A DNA stretch of 64,000 nt from Cryptomeria japonica (taxonomy: Eukaryota > Streptophyta > Pinopsida > Cupressales > Cupressaceae): contig NC_081410.1 in the NCBI RefSeq assembly GCF_030272615.1, positions 286,191,957-286,255,956 of the forward strand. Reading direction: 5' to 3'. This document shows positions 1 to 12,178 of this stretch, piece after piece. How positions within the stretch are numbered: position 1 is the stretch's first letter; each line of letters starts with the position of its first letter. The notes beneath the pieces are model-generated. The model saw only the letters and a program-made list of their open reading frames with translations. It was not told the origin of the DNA and searched no databases. The translations under genes and the position numbers were made by a program.

Positions 1-1439
1 CATCGTGCTCTTAGAACCTCATTTCAAAGCTTGTGCCTCAAAAGCCCTGGTTTTAGATGATCAAAATCAATGTTTTGAAGCACAACAAGGTTTCAAGATG
101 CAAGCCCCTATTCTAGAGCCTGTAGCATCAAAATTCAAGTTTGATGCACATTGTGCCCTTAAAACCCTGTTTTAGAAATTGTGCCTCAAAAGCCCTAGTT
201 TTGAGCATCAAAATTGATTTTTGGAGTCACAACAAAGTTTCAAGAAGCAAGTCCTGAATATAGAGTTAGTAGCATCAAAATCTGATTTTGGCACACATCG
301 TGCTCTTAAATCCTCATTCAAAGCTTGTGCCTCAAAAGCCCCAGATTCAGAGCATCAGAATCAATGTTTTGAGGCAAAATAATGTTTCAAGATGCAAGCC
401 CTGATTCTAGAGAGCATCAAAATTTAATTTTGATGCACATTGGGCTCTTAGAACCTTGTTTTAGAAATTGTGCCTGAAAAGCCCCAGTTTTGGAGAATCA
501 AAATCGATGTTTGGAGGCACAACATGGTTTCACGATGCAAGTTCTGATTCTGGAGCCGGTAGCATCAAAATTTAATTTTGACGCACATCATGCTCTTAGA
601 ACCTTTTTTTGCAGCTTATGCCTCAAAATCATCGATTTCGATCCTTTCAAGATGCAAGTCCCTATTCTAGAACCTGTAGTGTCAAAACGTGATTTTGATG
701 CACATCGTGCTCGTAGAAACTCATTTTGGAGAATGTGGCTCGAAAGCTCCAGTTTCAAAACAACCAAATCAATGTTTAAAGGCACAACAAGGTTTCAAGA
801 TGCAAGTCATGGTTCTGGAGCCGGTAGTGTAAAATTTTTATTTTGACGCACATCGTGCTCTTGGAACCTTGTTTTGGAGCTTATGCCTCAAAATCATCAG
901 TTTCGAAGCATCAAAATTGGTTTTTGGAGGAACAATAAGCTTTCGAGATGCAAGTCCCTATTCCAGAGTCTGTAGTGTCAAAACATGATTTTGATACACA
1001 TCGTGCTCTTCAAAACTTGTTTCGGAGCATGTGTCTTGAAAGCTCCACTTTCAAAAAACCCAAATCAATGTTTAAAGGCACAACAAGGTTTCAAGACACA
1101 AGTCCCAATTCTCAAGCTGATAGCATCAAAACATGATTTTGACAAACATTGTGTTCCCTAGAACCTCATTTCGGAGGTTGTGACTCAAAAGCCTCATTTT
1201 TGGAACATGAAAATAAGTGTTTGGAGTCACAACAAGGTTTCAAGACACAAGCCCCAATTCCAGAGTGGATAGAGTCAAAATGCAATTTTGATGTACATCA
1301 TGCTCTTAGAACCACATTTTGAAGATTTTGCCTTGAAAGCCCTAATTTTGGCACATCAAAATCAATGTTTTGAGTCACAACAAGGTTTCAAGAAACAAGT
1401 CCCTATTCCGGAGCTAGTAGCGTCAAAATTCCATTTTGA

Positions 1440-1977
1440 CGCACATCATTCTTTGAGAAGCTCATTTCAGAGCTTGTGCCTTGAAAGACTTGGTTTTGGA
1501 GCATCAAAATCAATGTTTGGAGGCACAACAAGGTTTCAAGATGCAAGTCCTTATTCTAGAGTCAATAGCATCAAAATCTGATTTTGGTGCACATCGTGCT
1601 CTTAGAACCTCATTTTGAATCTTGTGCCTCAAAAGCTCTGGTTTCGGATCATCAAAATTAGTGTTTTGAGGCACAATAAGGTTTCAAGATGCAAGCCCCT
1701 ATTCTAGACGCACATCATTCTTTGAGAAGCTCATTTCAGAGCTTGTGCCTTGAAAGACTTGGTTTTGGAGCATCAAAATCAATGTTTGGAGGCACAACAA
1801 GGTTTCAAGATGCAAGTCCTTATTCTAGAGTCAATAGCATCAAAATCTGATTTTGGTGCACATCGTGCTCTTAGAACCTCATTTTGAATCTTGTGCCTCA
1901 AAAGCTCTGGTTTCCGATCATCAAAATTAGTGTTTTGAGGCACAATAAGGTTTCAAGATGCAAGCCCCTATTCTAGA
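1440..1977 (+). repeat. Recent 269-bp local tandem duplication
   Basis: 1440-1708 is followed directly by 1709-1977. The two copies are nearly identical by eye; one clear difference is tttcggatc against tttccgatc. The period of 269 bp is about 1.8 monomers, so it does not respect the 148-bp register and looks like a slippage or end-joining event rather than ordinary unequal crossing-over. It lengthens the M1-to-M1 spacing here to 1,566 bp. The related segment at 5963-6240 has only one copy, so the duplication followed the separation of those two segments. Confidence 0.9.
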
Positions 1978-4185
1978 GCCAGTAGCATCAAAATTCAAGT
2001 TTGATGCACATTGTTCCCTTAGAACCCTATTTTATAAATTGTGCTTCAAAAGCACCAGTTTTGAAGCATCAAAATCGATTTTTGGAGTCACAACAAAGTT
2101 TCATGATGCAAGTCTCGATTATAGAGTCAATAGTGTGAAAATCTGATTTTGGTGCCCATCGTGCTCTTGAAACCTTATTCAAAGCTTGTGCTGCAAAAGC
2201 CCTAGATTCAGAGCATCAGAATCAATGTTTTGAGGCAGAACAAGGTTTCAAGATGCAAGCCCTGATTCTAGAGCCAGTAGTATCAAAATTTAATTTTGAT
2301 GCACATTGTGCTCTTACAACCCTGTTTTAGAAATTGTCCCTCAAAAGCCCCAATTTTGGAGCATCAAAATCGATGTTTGGAGGCACAACAAGGCTTCAAG
2401 ATGCAAGTCTTGATTCTATAGCCACTCTTAGAACCTTGTTTTGGAGCTTATGCCTCAAAATAATCGGTTTCGAAGCATCAAAATTGGTGTTTGGAGGCAC
2501 AACAAGCTTTTGAGACGCGAGTCCATATTACGGAGCCTATAGTGTCAAAACGTGATTTTGATGCACATCGTGTTCTTAGAAACTCGTTTTAGAGCATGTG
2601 GCTCAAAAGCACCAATTTCAAAACACCCAAATCAATGTTTAAAGACACAACAAGGTTTCAAGACACAAGTCCCAATTCTCAAGCTGATAGAATCAAAACA
2701 CGATTTTGACAAACATGGTGTTCTTAGAACCTCATTCCAGAGGTTGTGACTGAAAAGCCTCATTTTTGGAACATAAAAATTAGAATTTGGAGTCACAACA
2801 AGGTTTCAAGACACAAGTCCCAATTATAGAGTGGGTAGAGTCAAAATGCAATTTTGATGTACATCATGCTCTTAGAACCTCATTTTGGAGATTATGCCTT
2901 GAAAGCCCTAATTTTGGCTAATCAAAATCAATGTTTTGAGGCACAACAAGGTTTCAAGAAACAAGTCCCTATTCTAGAGCCAGTAGCATCAAAATTCCAT
3001 TTTGACACACATCATTCTTTGAGAAGCTCATTTCAGAGCTTGTGCCTTGAAAGACTTAGTTTTGGAGCATCAAAATCAATGTTTTGAGGCACAACAAGGT
3101 TTCAAGATGCAAGTGTTGATTCTAGAGTCAATAGCATCAAAATCTAATTTTGGTGCACATCATGCTCTTAGAACCTCATTTCGAAACTTGTGCCTCAAAA
3201 ACCCTTGTGTTGGATCATCAAAATCAGTATTTTGGGGCACAACAAGGTTTCAGGATGCAAGCCCCTATTCTAGAGCTAGTAGCATTGAAATTCAAGTTTG
3301 ATGCACATTGTACCCTTAGAACCCTGTTTTACAAATTATGCCTCAAAAGCCCTAGTTTTGGAGCAACAAAATCGATTTTTGGAGTCACAACAAAGTTTCA
3401 AGATGCAAGTCCCAATTATAGAGTCAATAGCATCAAAATCCGATTTTGGCGCACATCGTGCTCTTAAAACCTCATTCAAAGCTTGTGCCTCAAAAGCCCC
3501 AAATTCAAACATCAGAATCAATGTTTTGAGGCACAACAAGGTTTCAAGATGCAAGCCTCGATTCTACAGCTAGTAGCATCACAATTTAATTTTGATGTAC
3601 ATTGTGCTCTTAGAACCCTATTTCAGAAATTGTGCCTCGAAAGCCCCAATTTGGAGCATCAAAATCGATGTTTGGAGGCACAACAAGGTTTCAAGATGCA
3701 AGTCCTTATTCTGGAGCCGGTGGCATCAAAATTTTATTTTGACACACATCATACTCTTAGAACCTTGTTTTGGAGCTTATGCCTCAAAATCAACGATTTT
3801 GAAGCATCAAAATTGGTGTTTGGAGGCACAACAATCTTTCGAGAGGCAAGTCCCTATTCGACAGCCTGTAGTGTCAAAACATGATTTTGATGCACATCGT
3901 GCTCTTAGAAACTCGTTTCGAAGTATGTGGCTCGAAAGCACTAGTTTCAAAACACCCAAATCAATGTTTAAAGGCACAACAAGGTTTCAAGACACAAGTC
4001 CCAATTTTCAAGATGATAGCATCAAAACATTATTTTGACAAACATTGTGTTCCCTAGAACCTCATTCCAGAGGTTGTAACTCAAAAGCCTCATTTTTGGA
4101 ACATAAAAATTAGTGTTTGGAATCACAACAAGGTTTCAAGACACAAGTCCCAATTCCAGAGTGGGTAGAGTCAAAATGCAATTTT

Positions 4186-5812
4186 AATGTACATCATGCT
4201 CTTAGAACCTTATTTCAGAGATTGTGCCTTGAAAGCCCTGATTTTGCAACATCAAAATCAATCTTTTGAGGCACAACAAGGTTTATGGAAACAAGTCCCT
4301 ATTCCACAGCCAATAGCGTCAAAATTCTATTTTGATGCACATCATTCTCTAAGAAGCTCATTTCAGAGCTTTTGCCTTGAAAAACTCACTTTTGAAGCAT
4401 CCAAATCAATGTTTGGAGGCACAACAAGGTTTCAAGATGCAAGTCCTTATTCTAGAGTCAATAGCATCAAAATCTAATTTTGGTGCACATCGTGCTCTTA
4501 GAACCTCATTTCAAATCTTGTGCCTCAAAAGCTCTGGTTTTGGATGATCAAAATCAGTGTTTTGAAGCACAACAAGGTTTCAAGATGCAAGCCCCTATTC
4601 TAGAGCCAGTAGCATCAAAATTCAAGTTTGATGGACATTGTGCCCTTAAAATCCTGTTTTAGAAATTGTGCCTCAAAAGCCCTAGTTTTGAGCATCAAAA
4701 TCGATTTTTGGAGTCAAAACAAAGTTTTAAGATGCAAGTCCTTATTATAGAGTCAGTAGCATCAAAATCTGATTTTGGCGCACATCGTGCTCTTAAAACC
4801 TCATTCGAAGCTTGTACCTCAAAAGCCCTAGATTCAGAGCATCAGAATCAATGTTTTGAGGCAAAATAATGTTTCAAAATGCAAGCCCTGATTCTAGAGC
4901 CAATAGCATCAAAATTTAATTTTGATGCACATTGTGCTCTTAGAACCTTGTTTTAGAAATTGTGCCTGAAAAGCCCTAGTTTTGGAGCATCAAAATCGAT
5001 GTTTGGAGGCACAACATGGTTTCAAGATGCAAGTTCTGATTTTGGAGCCGGTAGCGTCAAAATTTAATTTTGACGCACATCATGCTCTTAGAACCTTGTT
5101 TTGGAGCTTATGCCTCAAAATCATCGGTTTCGATGCATCAAAATTGGTGTTTGAGGGAACAACAAGCTTTCAAGACGCAAGTCCCTATTCCGGAGCCTGT
5201 AGCTTCAAAATGTGATTTTGATGCACATCGTGCTCTTAGAAACTAGTTTCGGAGAATGTGGCTCAAAAGCTCCAGTTTCAAAATAACCAAATCAATGTTT
5301 AAAGGCACAACAAGGTTTCAAGATGCAAGTCATGGTTCTGGAGCTGGTAGTGTAAAAGTTTTATTTTGACGCACATCGTTCTCTTGGAATCTTGTTTTGG
5401 AGCTTATGCCTCAAAATAATTAGTTTTGAAGCATCAAAATTGGTTTTTGGAGGCACAATAAGCTTTCGAGATGCAAGTCCCTATTCCAGAGCCTATAGTG
5501 TCAAAACATGATTTTGATGCACATCGTGCTCTTCGAAATTTGTTTCGGAGCATGTGACTCGAAAGCTCCAGTTTCAAAACACCCAAATCAATGTTTAAAG
5601 GCACAACAAGGTTTCAAGACACAAGTCCCAATTCTCAAGCTGATAGCATCAAAACATGATTTTGACAAACATTGTGTTCCCTAGAACCTCATTTCGGAGG
5701 TTGTGACTCAAAAGCCTCATTTTTGGAACATGAAAATAAGTGTTTGGAGTCACAACAAGGTTTCAAGACACAAGCCCCAATTCCAGAGTGGGTAGAGTCA
5801 AAATGCAATTTT
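4186..5812 (+). repeat. 11-monomer HOR unit with M8/M6 hybrid
   Basis: This unit is 1,627 bp instead of about 1,331. After M7 and M8 it contains a hybrid whose left part is M8-like (aaccaaatcaatgtttaaagg) and right part M6-like (atggttctggagc...gtagtgtaaaa), followed by a second M7 and M8. The same unusual hybrid is present near 800-840, so the extra two monomers predate the copying that relates 1-2300 to 4488-6560. Confidence 0.75.
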
Positions 5813-6560
5813 GATGTACATCATGCTCTTAGAACCACATTTCAAAGATTTTGCCTTGAAAGCCCTAATTTTGGCACATCAAAATCAATGTTTTGAGTCA
5901 CAACAAGGTTTCAAGAAACAAGTCCCTATTCCGGAGCTAGTAGCGTCAAAATTCCATTTTGACGCACATCATTCCTTGAGAAGCTCATTTCAGAGCTTGT
6001 GCCTTGAAAGACTTGGTTTTGGAGAATCAAAATCAATGTTTGGAGGCACAACAAGGTTTCAAGATGCAAGTCCTTATTCTAGAGTCAATAGCATCAAAAT
6101 CTGATTTTGGTGCACATCGTGCTCTTAGAACCTCATTTTGAAACTTGTACCTCAAAAGCCCTAGTTTCGGATCATCAAAATCAGTATTTTGAGGCACAAT
6201 AAGGTTTCAAGATGCAAGCCCCTATTCTAGAGCCAGTAGCATCAAAATTCAAGTTTGATGCACATTGTCCCCTTAGAACCCTATTTTAGAAATTGTGCTT
6301 CAAAAGCCCCAGTTTTGAAGCATCAAAATCAATTTTTGGAGTCACAAAAAAGTTTCATGATGCAAGTCCTGATTATAGAGTCAATAGCATCAAAATCTGA
6401 TTTTGGTGCACATCGTGCTCTTAAAACCTTATTCGAAGCTTGTGCCTCAAAATCCCTAGATTCAGAGCATCAGAATCAATGTTTTGAGGCACAAAAATGT
6501 TTCAAGATGCAAGCCCTGATTCTAGAGCTAGTAGCATCAAAATTTAATTTTGATGCACAT
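4488..6560 (+). repeat. Segmental copy of 1-2300 within block 1
   Basis: This stretch aligns with 1-2300 more closely than neighbouring HOR units do. The offset is 4,487 at the left, 4,492 near 490/4982, 4,523 from about 950 onward (a loss of about 31 bp near 630-650 in the first copy), and 4,254 after the 269-bp duplication of the first copy. Shared rare words include the M8/M6 hybrid, a gttccctagaacc variant of M9 and agaaccacattt in M1. The right border is uncertain because similarity fades into the general HOR background. Confidence 0.65.
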
Positions 6561-9500
6561 TGTGCTGTTAGAACCCTGTTTTAGAAATTGTGCCTCAAAA
6601 AGCCCCAATTTTTTAGCATCAAAATCGATGTTTGGAGGCACAACAAGGTTTCAAGATGTAAGTCCTGATTCTTGAGCCGGTAGCATCAAAATTTGATTTT
6701 GATGTACATCGTGCTCTTAGAAACTTATTTTGGAGATTATACCTCAAAATCATCCGTTTCGAAGCATCAAAATTGGTGTTTGGAGGCACAACAAGTTTTT
6801 CGAGATGCAAGTCCCTATTCTGGAGCTTGTAGTGTCAAAACGTGATTTTGATGCACATCGTGCTCTAAGAAACTCGTTTCGGAGCATGTGGCTTGAAAGC
6901 TCCAGTTTCAATACACCCAAATCAATGTTTTAAGGCACAACAAGGTTTCACGACACAAGTCCCAATTCTCAAGTTGATAGCATCAAAACACGATTTTGAC
7001 AAACATGGTGTTCTTAGAACCTCATTTCGGAGGTTGTGACTCAAAAGCCTCATTTTTTGAACATAAAAATTAGTGTTTGGAGTCACAACAAGGTTTCAAG
7101 AGACAAGTCCCAATTCCAGGGTGGGTAGAGTCAAAATGCAATTTTGATGTACATCATGCTCTTAGAACCTCATTTCAGAGATTGTGCCTTAAAAGCCTTG
7201 ATTTTGGCACATCAAAATCAATTTTTTTTAGGTACAACAAGGTTTCAAGAAACAAGTCTAAATTCCAAAGCCAGTAGTGTCAAAATTCTATTTTGATGCA
7301 CATCATTCTTTAAGAAGCTCATTTTAGAGCTTGTGCCTCGAAAGACTTAGTTTCAAAGCATCAAAATCAATGTTTGGAGGCACAACAAGGTTTCAAGATG
7401 CAAGCCCCTATTCCAGAGTCAATAGCATCAAAATCTGATTTTGGTGCACATCGTGCTCTTAGAACCTCATTTTGAAGCTTGTGCCTCAAAAGCCCATGTT
7501 TCGGATCATCAAAATCAGTGTTTTGAAGCACAACAAGGTTTCAAGATGCAAGCCCCTATTCTAGAGCCAGTAGCATCAAAATTCAAGTTTGATGCACATT
7601 GTGCCCTTAGAACCCTGTTTTAGAAATTGTGCTGCAAAAGCCCCAGTTTTGCAGCATTAAAAATTGATTTTTGGAGTCACAATAAAGTTTCAAGATGCAA
7701 GTCTTGATTATAGAGTCAATAGCATCAAAGTATGATTTTGGAGCACATCATGTTCTTAAAACCTTATTCAAAGCTTGTGCCTCAAAAGCCCTAGATTCAG
7801 AGCATCAGAATCAATGTTTTGAGGCACAACAAGGTTTCAAGATGCAAGGCTCGATTCTAGAGCTAGTAGCATGAAAATTTAATTTTGATGCACATTGTGC
7901 TCTAAGAACCTTGTTTAAAAAATTATGTTTCAAAAGCCATAATTTTGGAGCATCAGAATCAATGTTTGGCAGCACAACAAGGTTTCAAGATGCAAGACCC
8001 TATTCTGAAGCTAGTAGTGTCAAAATTTGATTTTGATGCACATCATGCTCTTAGAACCTTGTTTTGGAGCTTATGCCTCAAAATCATTAGTTTTGAAGCA
8101 TCCAAAATTTGTGTTTGGAGGCACAACAGGCTTTTGAGACGCAAGTCCCTATTCCGGAGCCTGTAGTGTCAAAATGTGATTTTGATGCACATCATACTCT
8201 TAGAAACTCATTTCGGAGCATATGGCATGAAAGCACCAGTTTCAAAACACCCAAATCAATGTTCAAAGGCACAACAAGAGACAAGTCCAAATTCTCAAGC
8301 TGATAGCATCAAAACACAATTTTGATAAACATGGTGTTCTTAGAACCTCATTTCAGAGGTTGTGACTCAAAATCCTCATTTTTGGAACATAAAAATTAGT
8401 GTTTGGAGTCACAAAAAGGTTTGAAGAGACAAGTCCCAATTCTAGAGTGGGTAGAGTCAAAATGCAATTTTGATGTACATCATGCTCTTAGAACCTAATT
8501 TCGGAGATTGTGCCTTGAAAGCCCTAATTTTGGCACATCAAAATCAATGTTTTGAGGCACAACAAGGTTTCAAGAAATAAGTCCCTATTCCGGAGCCAGT
8601 AGCGTCAAAATTCCATTTTGACACAAATCATTCTTTGAGAAGCTCATTTTAGAGCTTGTGCCTCGAAAGACTCAGTTTTGGAGCATCAAAATCAATGTTT
8701 GGAGGCACAACAAGGTTTTAAGATGTAAGTCCTGATTCTAGAGTCAATAGCATCAAAATCTAATTTTGGTGCACATCGTGCTCTTAGCACCTCATTTCGA
8801 AGCTTGTGCCTCAAAAGCCCTGGTTTTCGAACACCAAAATCAGTGTTTTGAGGCACAACAAGGTTTCAAGATGCAAGCCCCTATTCTAGAGCTAGTAGCA
8901 TCAAGATTCAAGTTTGATGCACATTCTGCCCTTAGAACCCTATTTTAGAAATTGTGCCTCAAAAGCCCCAGTTTTGGAGCATCAAAATCGATTTTTGGAG
9001 TCACAACAATGTTTCAAGATGCAAGTCCTGATTATAGAGTCAATAGTATTAAAATCTGATTTTGGCACACATCATGCTCTTAAAAGCTCATTCGAAGCTT
9101 GTGCCTCAAAAGCCCCAGATTTAGAGCATCAGAATCAATGTTTTGAGGCACAACAAGGTTTTATGATGCAAGCCCCGATTCTAGAGCAAGTAGCATCAAA
9201 ATTTAATTTTGATACACATTGTGCTCTTAGAACCCTATTTCAGAAATTGTGCCTCAAAAGCCCCAATTTTGGAGCATCAAAATTGATGTTTGGAGGCACA
9301 ACAAGGTTTCAAGATGCCAGTCCTGATTCTAGAGCCGGTGGCATCAAAATTTGATTTTGACGCACATCGTGCTCTTAGAACCTTATTTTGGGGCTTATGC
9401 CTTAAAATCATTAGTTTTGAAGCATCAAAATATGTGTTTGGAGGCACAACAAGCTTTTGAGAGGCAAGTCCCTATTCTGGGGCCTGTAGTGTCAAAACAT

Positions 9501-9803
9501 GATTTTGATGCACATCGTGCTCTCAGAAACTCATTTTGAAGCATTTGGCTCGAAAGCACCAGTTTCAAAACACCCAAATCAATGTTTAAAGGCAGAAAAA
9601 GGTTTCAAGACACAAGTCCCAATTCTCAAGTTGATAGCATCAAAACACGATTTTGACAAACATTGTGTTCCCTAGAACCTCATTTCGGAGGTTGTGACTC
9701 AAAAGCCACATTTTTGGAACATAAAAATTAGTGTTTGGACTCACAACAAGGTTTCAAGACACAAGTCCCAATTCTAGAGTGGGTAGAGTCAAAGTGCAAT
9801 TTT

Positions 9804-9951
9804 GATGTACATCATGCTCTTAGAACCTCATTTCAGAGATTGTGCCTTGATAGCCCTTATTCTAGAACATCAAAATGAATGTTTTGAGGCACAACAAGGT
9901 TTCCAAAAACAAGTCCCTATTGTAGAGCCAGTAGCATCAAAATTCTATTTT
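9804..9951 (+). repeat. HOR monomer M1
   Basis: Starts gatgtacatcatgctcttag; the only monomer class with gatgtac rather than a gcac core. In most units it also carries ccttgaaagccc and caagaaacaagtccct (ccaaaaacaagtccct here). Used as the phase marker for the array. 148 bp. Confidence 0.88.
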
Positions 9952-10100
9952 GACACATATCATTCTTTGAGAAGCTCAGTTTAGAGCTTGTGCCTCGAAA
10001 TACTCAGTTTTGGAGCATCAAAATCAATGTTTGGAGACACAACAATGTTTTAAGATGCAAGCCCCTATTCCAGAGTCAATAGCATCAAAATCTGATTTTG
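9952..10100 (+). repeat. HOR monomer M2
   Basis: Recognised by catcattctttgagaagctc, with cctcgaaagactcag in most units. The common ctcttagaacc word is replaced by ctttgagaagc. Ends in the attctagagtcaatagcatc context typical of M2. 149 bp. Confidence 0.88.
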
Positions 10101-10247
10101 GTGCACATCGTGCTCTTAGAACCTCATTGCGAAGCTTGTGCCTCAAAAGCCCTGGTTCTGGATCATCAAAATCAGTGTTTTGAGGCACAACAAGGTTTCA
10201 AGATGCAAGCCCCTATTCTAGAGCTAGTAGCATCAAAATTCAAGTTT
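10101..10247 (+). repeat. HOR monomer M3
   Basis: Recognised by ggtgcacatcgtgctc, ggatcatcaaaatcagtg and aagcccctattctagag, ending in aattcaagttt. It contains a perfect 13-nt inverted repeat, ttgtgcctcaaaa at 10136-10148 and its complement at 10178-10190, with a 29-nt loop. 147 bp. Confidence 0.88.
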
Positions 10248-10396
10248 GATGCACATTGTGCCCTTAGAACCCTATTTTAGAAATTGTGCCTCAAAAGCCC
10301 CAGTTTTAGAGAATCAAAATCAATTTTTTGAGTCACAACAAAGTTTCAAAATGCAAGTCCTGATTATAGAGTCAATAGCGTCAAAATCTGATTTTG
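10248..10396 (+). repeat. HOR monomer M4
   Basis: Recognised by cattgtgcccttagaaccc, ttttagaaattgtgcctc, gagtcacaacaaagtttc and gattatagagtcaatag. This class is absent from the 7-monomer domain. 149 bp. Confidence 0.88.
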
Positions 10397-10542
10397 GAGC
10401 ACGTCATGCTCTTAAAACCTCATTCGAAGCTTGTGCCTCAAAAGCCCCAGATTCAAAGCATCAGAATCAATGTTTTGAGACACAACAAGGTTTCAAGATG
10501 CAAGCCTCGATTCTAGAGCCAGTAGCATCAAAATTTAATTTT
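10397..10542 (+). repeat. HOR monomer M5
   Basis: Recognised by gctcttaaaacctcattcg (one base shorter than the usual cctcatttcg) and an aagcatcagaatc word (cagagcatcagaatc in most units). 146 bp, the shortest class. Confidence 0.88.
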
Positions 10543-10690
10543 GATGCACATTGTGCACTTAGAACCCTATTTCAGAAATTGTGCCTCAAAAGCCCGAATT
10601 TTGGAGCATCAAACTTGATGTTTGGAGGAACAACAAGGCTTCAAGATGCAAGTGCTGATTCTGGAGCCGATAGCGTCAAAATTTGATTTT
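10543..10690 (+). repeat. HOR monomer M6
   Basis: Recognised by gatgcacattgtg followed by a ctcttagaaccc-type word, atttcagaaattgtgcctc, and a gatgtttggagg word with a gattctggagcc ending. 148 bp. Confidence 0.88.
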
Positions 10691-10838
10691 GACACACATC
10701 GTGCTCTTAGAACCTTGTTTTGGATCTTATGCCTCAAAATCATCAGTTTCAAAGCATCAAAATTGGTGTTTGGAGGCGCAACAAGCTTTCGAGACACAAG
10801 TCCCTATTCCGGAGCCTGTAGTGTCAAAACATGATTTT
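10691..10838 (+). repeat. HOR monomer M7
   Basis: Recognised by a ccttgttttgga word, cttatgcctcaaaatcatc, aaaattggtgtttggagg and caagctttcgaga. 148 bp. Confidence 0.88.
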
Positions 10839-10986
10839 GATGCACATCATGTTCTTAGAAACTCATTACGGAGCATGTGGCTCAAAGGCACCAATTTCAA
10901 AACACTCAAATCAATGTTTAAAGGCATAACAAGGTTTCAACACACAAGTCCCAATTCTCAAGCTGATAGCATCAAAACATGATTTT
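10839..10986 (+). repeat. HOR monomer M8
   Basis: Recognised by cttagaaactcatt, gcatgtggctc, a caaatcaatgtttaaaggc word and caagctgatagcatc. The gcctc/gaggc arm pair of other monomers is disrupted here. 148 bp. Confidence 0.88.
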
Positions 10987-11134
10987 GACAAACATGGTGT
11001 TCTTAGAACCTCATTACGGAGGTTGTGACTCAAAAGCCTCATTTTTGGAACATAAAAATTAGTGTTTGGAGTCACTAAAAGGTTTCAAGACACAAGTCCC
11101 AATTCCAGACTGGGTAGAGTCAAAATGCAATTTT
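10987..11134 (+). repeat. HOR monomer M9
   Basis: Recognised by gacaaacatggtgttcttag, ggttgtgactcaaaagcctc, cataaaaattagtgtttgg and tgggtagagtcaaaatgc. In most units gttgtgactc and gagtcacaac form a perfect 10-nt inverted repeat (for example 14360-14416). 148 bp. Confidence 0.88.
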
Positions 11135-11404
11135 GATGTACATCATGCTCTTAGAACCTCATTTCGGAGATTGTGCCTTGAAAGCCCTGATTTTGGCACA
11201 ACAATGTTTCAAGAAACAAGTCCCTATTCCGGAGCCAATAGCGTCAAAATTCCATTTTGACACACATCAATCTTTGAAAAGCTCATTTTAGAGCTTGTAC
11301 CTCAAAAGACTCGCTTTTGGATCATCAAAATCAATGTTTGGAGGCACAACAAGGTTTCAAGATGCATGTCCTGATTCTAGAGTCAATAGCATCAAAATCT
11401 GATT

Positions 11405-12178
11405 TTGGTGCACATTGTGCTCTTAGAACCTCATTTTGAAGCTTGTGCCTCAAAAGCCCTAGTTTCAGATCATCAAAATCAATGTTTTGAGGCACAACAA
11501 GGTTTCAAGATGCAAGCCCCTATTCTAGAGCCAGTAGCATCAAAATTCAAGTTTTATGCACATTGTGCCCTTAGAACCCTATTTTAGAAATTGTGCCTCA
11601 AAAGCCCCAGTTTTGGAGCATAAAAATTGATTTTGGGAGTCACAACCACGTTTCAAGTTGAAAGTCCTGATTATAGAGTCAATAGCATCAAAATCTGATT
11701 TTGGTGCACATCGTGCTCTGAAAACCTTATTCAAAGCTTGTGCCTCAAAAGCCCTAGATTCAGAGCATCAGAATCAATGTTTTTAGGCACAACAACATTT
11801 CAAGATGCAAGCCCCGATTCTAGAGCCAGTAGCATAAAAATTTAATTTTGATGCACATTGTGCTCTTAGAACTCTATTTCATAAATTGTACATCATGCTC
11901 TTAAAACCTCATTTCGGATATTGTGCCTTGAACGCCTTGATTTTGGCACATCAAAATCAATGTTTTGAGGCACAATAAGGTTTCAAGAAACAAGTCCCTA
12001 TTCCAGAGCCAGTAGCGTCAAAATTCCATTTTGATGCACATCATTCTTTCAGAAGCTCATTTCAGAGGTTGTGCCTCGAAAGACTCAGTTTTGGAGCATC
12101 AAAATTAATGTTTGGAGGCACAACAAGGTTTCCAGATTCAAGTCTCGATTCTAAAGTCAATCACATCAAAATCTGATT
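11405..12178 (+). repeat. Truncated HOR unit (M6 fused to M1)
   Basis: At about 11887 the M6-type word cataaattg runs straight into tacatcatgctc of M1, removing most of M6 and all of M7, M8 and M9. The M1 markers on either side of the deletion are only 752 bp apart (11135 and 11887). The junction shares a few bases (ttgta), consistent with deletion between short homologies. Confidence 0.8.

Larger units (their letters stand above)
9804..11134 (+). repeat. Reference 9-monomer HOR unit (1,331 bp)
   Basis: A complete unit chosen as reference because every boundary is clear. Monomers start at 9804, 9952, 10101, 10248, 10397, 10543, 10691, 10839 and 10987, and the next unit starts at 11135. Monomer lengths are 148, 149, 147, 149, 146, 148, 148, 148 and 148. 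Adjacent monomers differ from each other much more than the same monomer differs between successive units, which is the definition of a higher-order repeat. Confidence 0.92.

Noticed and set aside
9804-11134. CENP-B box or tRNA-type (A/B box) promoter in the monomer
   Set aside because: ggtttcaagatgc only loosely resembles a B box and no A box lies at proper distance; no convincing CENP-B-like box was seen.
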